A stretch of DNA of 64,000 nucleotides from Leptolyngbya ohadii IS1. Lineage in GTDB: Bacteria; Cyanobacteriota; Cyanobacteriia; Elainellales; Elainellaceae. The notes beneath the pieces are model-generated. The model was not told where the DNA came from and searched no databases. It saw only the letters and a list, made by a program, of their open reading frames with translations. Made by a program: the position numbers and the translations under genes. This document shows, piece by piece, positions 62,101 through 64,000 of this stretch. How positions within the stretch are numbered: the first letter of the stretch is position 1; each line of letters begins with the position of its first letter. The stretch spans positions 570,530-634,529 of the forward strand of contig NZ_NKFP01000006.1 in assembly GCF_002215035.1 (NCBI RefSeq), read 5' to 3'.

Positions 62101-63246
62101 GGACGCAAAGCGGCGGAAAACCTGATCGAGCAATACGCCCAGGAGCAGGGAGAATATCCGCGTACCCTCGCTCTCTCCATTTGGGGCACGTCCACCATGC
62201 GAACCGGAGGCGATGACTTTGCAGAAGCGTTAGCCCTGCTGGGGGTTCAGCCCGTGTGGGAAGGATCTTCGGGACGGGTGATCGATTTTGAGATTTTGCC
62301 GCTTTCCGTCCTGGGTCGTCCCAGAGTCGATGTCACCCTACGGATTTCTGGCTTCTTCCGCGATGCCTTCCCGAATTTGATTGATCTGTTTCAGCAGGCG
62401 ATCGTCGCAGTTGCCGCATTAGATGAACCTCTGGAGCAAAATCCGCTGGCATCTCAGGTTCAGCAGGATTCTCAAAACTGGCAGCAGGCAGGACTTTCGG
62501 CAGAACAGGCGACCGATCGTGCCCAGTACCGCATCTTTGGTTCCAAACCGGGGGCATACGGAGCCGGACTGCAAGGCTTAATCGACGCGCAAAACTGGAC
62601 AGACGATAGCGATCTGGCGCGGGCTTACCTCAACTGGAGCAGCTACGCCTATACCGGAAAATCCGAAAGCTTTGCCCCAGAAGCATTTGAACAGCGACTT
62701 CGCCAGATGCAAATCGTGCTGCACAACCAGGACAACCGCGAACACGACCTGCTGGATTCCGATGACTACTACCAGTTCCAGGGCGGACTCACCGCTGCGG
62801 TGCGAACCCTCTCCGGCACTAATCCCACCGTCTACTTCGGCGATCACGCCCTGCCGGAAAATCCCAAACTGCGGCGACTGGAAGCGGAAATCGCCAGAGT
62901 TTATCGATCGCGCGTCGTCAATCCCAAATGGATTGCAGGCGTAATGCGGCACGGCTACAAAGGCGCGTTTGAAATGGCAGCAACCGTCGATTATCTTTTT
63001 GCCTACGATGCCACTGCCCGCTGTGTCCAGGACTATATGTATCAGGGCATTGCTGATGCCTATTTGTTCAACTCAGAAGTGCAGACCTTTATTCAGCAAA
63101 AAAATCCCTGGGCACTACGCGACATGGCAGAACGGCTACTTGAAGCCAACCAGCGGGGACTGTGGCAGGAAGTTAATCCCCAAATTCTGGAAAAATTGCG
63201 ATCGCTGATTAACGAAACAGAAGGAGCGATCGAAGCGATGAGTTAA
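59194..63246 (+). CDS. cobN: Cobaltochelatase large subunit CobN
   Basis: CobN inserts cobalt into hydrogenobyrinic acid diamide in B12 synthesis, with ChlI/ChlD-type AAA partners in cyanobacteria. The 1350-residue product is of the BchH/ChlH/CobN family. The N terminus MHRLATQPGGWMPDTEGVIF is CobN-like rather than ChlH-like. Core blocks include LANYPTKDGRLANGVGLDTP, AIVHVGKHGNLEWLPGKGTA, EVLPTGRNFYSVDIRAIPTM and SIWGTSTMRTGGDDFAEALA. Residues about 776-857 are a Pro/Ser/Gly-rich in-frame insert of repeat-like DNA. GAGAAGAAG precedes the ATG. No other cobalamin genes are in view. Confidence 0.9.
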   Translation: MHRLATQPGGWMPDTEGVIFVEQSPAPLVYLTAADTDIQVLAAATGQLPSGFPEVRAVNLLQLQQHLTIDTYAEQVLSQAKAIVLRLLGGRSYWSYGLEVVKQTVEQTGAMLFVLPGDDKPDPELCSHSTVSLTSVDRLWRYFTEGGVENAVNALKFLANTACGTDYETDLPRSIPRVGRYPCPPAPDSPKAGILFYRAHYLAGNTAPIDSLCQALSDRGMEPVPLFVSSLRDGEVQAELLDWFQQKCPIEVLLNATSFSLARLEAETPNVDLWQKLNVPVLQVILSSGTQAQWLEQTRGLSPRDMAMNVALPEVDGRIITRAVSFKAIESRHPMLETDVVGYQPLDDRIQFVADLAANWVQLRQTPVSDRRIALILANYPTKDGRLANGVGLDTPQSCVEILKALQQEGYLVENLPRCIDELTGDDLIALLTRTVTNDPEGQTLRPVNQSLNLEEYDRFFQTLPSAVQQGIGDRWQSPIEELKQRGFLDVLETPAFPIAGVQFGNVFVGVQPARGYDLDPSLNYHAPDLEPPHYYLAFYAWLRSHFGAQAIVHVGKHGNLEWLPGKGTALSAKCYPEAVFGAMPHLYPFIVNDPGEGSQAKRRSQAVILDHLTPPLTRAELYGGLQQLETLMDEYYEAQSLDPSRLTLIRDRILALIDQTNLDQDLALQSGKPSGNQKKSAEDRFAELLTRIDGYLCELKEAQIRDGLHIFGSCPTGRQLRDLIVSIARHPGKNRIGLTRAIAQDWGLAIDPLTADPAALVKDSIAKDFCVVGSPVNAPPPPNSGGLPNQVNSVGSGVSQKIQSLSSPCQSGKKGESATRSTSHPFSIQSPPPRASSAEKTSGDLGGDAAHSTSHPWRTIADVIESLELTAAELIDHLLIDDQLRSSPLAADLPATQKELHWIAKTLLPALKQTDREITNLLHGLSGGYVPSGASGAPTRGRPEVLPTGRNFYSVDIRAIPTMTAWDVGRKAAENLIEQYAQEQGEYPRTLALSIWGTSTMRTGGDDFAEALALLGVQPVWEGSSGRVIDFEILPLSVLGRPRVDVTLRISGFFRDAFPNLIDLFQQAIVAVAALDEPLEQNPLASQVQQDSQNWQQAGLSAEQATDRAQYRIFGSKPGAYGAGLQGLIDAQNWTDDSDLARAYLNWSSYAYTGKSESFAPEAFEQRLRQMQIVLHNQDNREHDLLDSDDYYQFQGGLTAAVRTLSGTNPTVYFGDHALPENPKLRRLEAEIARVYRSRVVNPKWIAGVMRHGYKGAFEMAATVDYLFAYDATARCVQDYMYQGIADAYLFNSEVQTFIQQKNPWALRDMAERLLEANQRGLWQEVNPQILEKLRSLINETEGAIEAMS
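61525..61765. repeat. In-frame repeat-like insert within cobN
   Basis: About 240 bp with G/C-run hairpins: CCCCCCACCTCCCAATTCTG with GGGGGCTTCCGAACC, and GTCCCCCACCTCGCGCTTCA with AAGTGGGGATTTAGGGGGCG. Two near-identical stretches, GCAACGCGCTCAACCTCTCA (61648-61667) and GCAGCACACTCAACCTCCCA (61741-61760), flank the second hairpin and look like a duplication. The reading frame is kept throughout. Confidence 0.72.
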
Positions 63247-63273
63247 GTGAACGTTAATTTCCTTGCTCTCCTC

Positions 63274-63318
63274 GTTCCAATGCTCTGCGCTGGAATGCAA
63301 ATAGGAGGCTCTGCCTCC
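63274..63318. repeat. Dispersed repeat: two short palindromes after cobN
   Basis: GTTCCAATGCTCTGCGCTGG then AATGCAAATAGGAGGCTCTG and CCTCC. Two hairpins: TTCCA...TGGAA and GGAGGC-TCT-GCCTCC. A degenerate copy lies at 47821-47870. It may also act as a terminator-like structure between convergent cobN and the rhomboid gene. Confidence 0.6.
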
Positions 63319-63331
63319 ACCTCACAAAAAA

Positions 63332-63356
63332 AGGACGGGCAAGATACCCATCCACA
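63332..63356. repeat. Dispersed GGGCAAGATACCC-type repeat (inverted copy)
   Basis: AGGACGGGCAAGATACCCAT followed by CCACA. It is the reverse-complement type of the element at 8597-8620 (GTGGGGTGGGCATCTTGCCC). Confidence 0.6.
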
Positions 63357-63377
63357 AGTCTTGCAATCCGAATTTCC

Positions 63378-64000
63378 TTAAACGTTCGGCGTATTGATTT
63401 CTGCCGGAGCGGGTCTGGAAAACAGTCCAAAAATCGGACCCAGAACTGCCCCGAACACAAAACCGCCTGCGTGCGCCCAGTACGCCACACCGCCACTCTC
63501 CATACCGACCATCGCCGGGGCATCCAGACTGGCAACGCCATAAAGCGCCTGCTGCACAAACCAGAAACCGAGGAACAGAATCGCCGGAATCCGGAAGGTG
63601 GTAATAAACAGGAAAATGGGTACCAGCGTCAGGATTCGTACCTGCGGGAAGCGTAAGATATACGCGCCCATCACCCCCGCGATCGCCCCACTCGCTCCCA
63701 GGGAAGGAATATCCGATCCAGCGGAAAAATACCACTGCGCCAGCGCTGCCAACATCCCGCACAGCAAATAGAAAACTAAAAAGCGAGAATGCCCCATCTG
63801 ATCTTCCACGTTGTTGCCAAACACCCAGAGGTACAGCATATTACCGCCAACGTGCAGCAAACCCGCATGGAGAAACTGGGAGGTAAACAGGGTTGTAATT
63901 TCTTGCAGCAGCGAAACCTGAGGATTCCCCTGCAATGCCGCCGTTAACTGTTCGGGAACCACTGCCCAGGTGCGGAAGAAGTTTTCCAGAATCGGTCCGG
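63378..64000 (-). CDS. Rhomboid-family intramembrane serine protease (partial, runs off the window)
   Basis: The frame is open to the window edge, so the N terminus is missing; the visible part is about 207 residues (the sequence starts GPILENFFRTWAVVPEQLT). It has six hydrophobic segments and rhomboid landmarks: HAGLLHVGGNMLYLWVFGNN, the catalytic serine motif LGASGAIAGVMGAYILRFP, and the catalytic histidine in WAHAGGFVFGAVLGP. It cleaves membrane proteins within the bilayer; substrates are unknown. It is convergent with cobN across a 131-base gap containing two repeats. Confidence 0.9.
   Translation of the reverse strand, partial: GPILENFFRTWAVVPEQLTAALQGNPQVSLLQEITTLFTSQFLHAGLLHVGGNMLYLWVFGNNVEDQMGHSRFLVFYLLCGMLAALAQWYFSAGSDIPSLGASGAIAGVMGAYILRFPQVRILTLVPIFLFITTFRIPAILFLGFWFVQQALYGVASLDAPAMVGMESGGVAYWAHAGGFVFGAVLGPIFGLFSRPAPAEINTPNV

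Noticed and set aside
59194-63246. Assignment as magnesium chelatase ChlH
   Set aside because: The same superfamily, but the N terminus and the extra length fit CobN better; ChlH begins differently. A tree of the family would settle it.

Overview
The window is chromosomal DNA of a cyanobacterium. It holds a beta-carboxysome operon (ccmK-ccmK-ccmL-ccmM-ccmN-ccmO), an NDH-1 CO2-uptake operon (ndhF-ndhD-cupB), a cyanobacterial-type RNase P RNA, ycf46, a CYP110-like P450, menaquinone/phylloquinone genes and many HIP1-type sites (GCGATCGC, for example at 3741). An overlapping gene pair resembling hetZ and patU, regulators largely confined to filamentous cyanobacteria, suggests a filamentous organism. 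No rRNA, tRNA, CRISPR array, intact insertion sequence or prophage was seen.

Layout. 0.1-1.8 kb: ftsW and a universal stress protein. 1.9-6.6 kb (minus): ndhF4-ndhD4-cupB, the constitutive-type CO2 hydration system. 7.4-12.5 kb (plus): the complete ccm operon, divergent from the CO2-uptake operon, so together they form a carbon-concentrating island. A 1224-residue 5-oxoprolinase/hydantoinase fusion follows ccmO after 18 bases. 16.2-21.8 kb: homoserine dehydrogenase, a cyanobacterial unknown, a LuxR-type response regulator, a GT2 glycosyltransferase and a DUF2808 protein. 21.8-25.4 kb: the rpmH-rnpA-PH domain-yidC-jag-yceD cluster. 25.6-30 kb: ycf46, an SH3-domain protein and a TgpA-like transglutaminase homologue with proline at the catalytic cysteine position. 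30.1-32.5 kb (minus): hetZ-like and patU-like genes. 33.7-34.9 kb (minus): rnpB directly upstream of rnc.

34.9-36.5 kb is a heavily rearranged segment. It contains a perfect 154-bp palindrome, an inverted 117-bp copy of an internal part of rnpB, a 77-bp third copy of the palindrome arm inside a neighbouring gene, and a 241-bp direct duplication that has cut the 5' end off a narM-like gene. 36.7-41.5 kb: P450, isochorismate synthase and menD. 41.5-51.8 kb: an oxidoreductase, GNAT acetyltransferase, methyltransferase, TPR protein, B12-binding radical SAM protein, peptidoglycan-binding-repeat protein, an unlisted 56-residue membrane protein, DUF3291 and BrkB/YihY proteins. 52.0-57.9 kb: an unusual ~1350-residue membrane protein with an alpha/beta-hydrolase-like core and a conserved-looking Asn-Cys C-terminal region, convergent with a TPR protein. 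58-64 kb: a sugar transferase, cobN and a rhomboid protease that runs off the edge.

A recurring theme is repeat DNA of an intergenic type lying inside genes. Proline/glycine/serine-rich in-frame inserts occur in menD, cobN and the large hydrolase, and purine-rich tandem repeats occur in a variable arm of rnpB. All family assignments come from reading sequence motifs; no database search was run.
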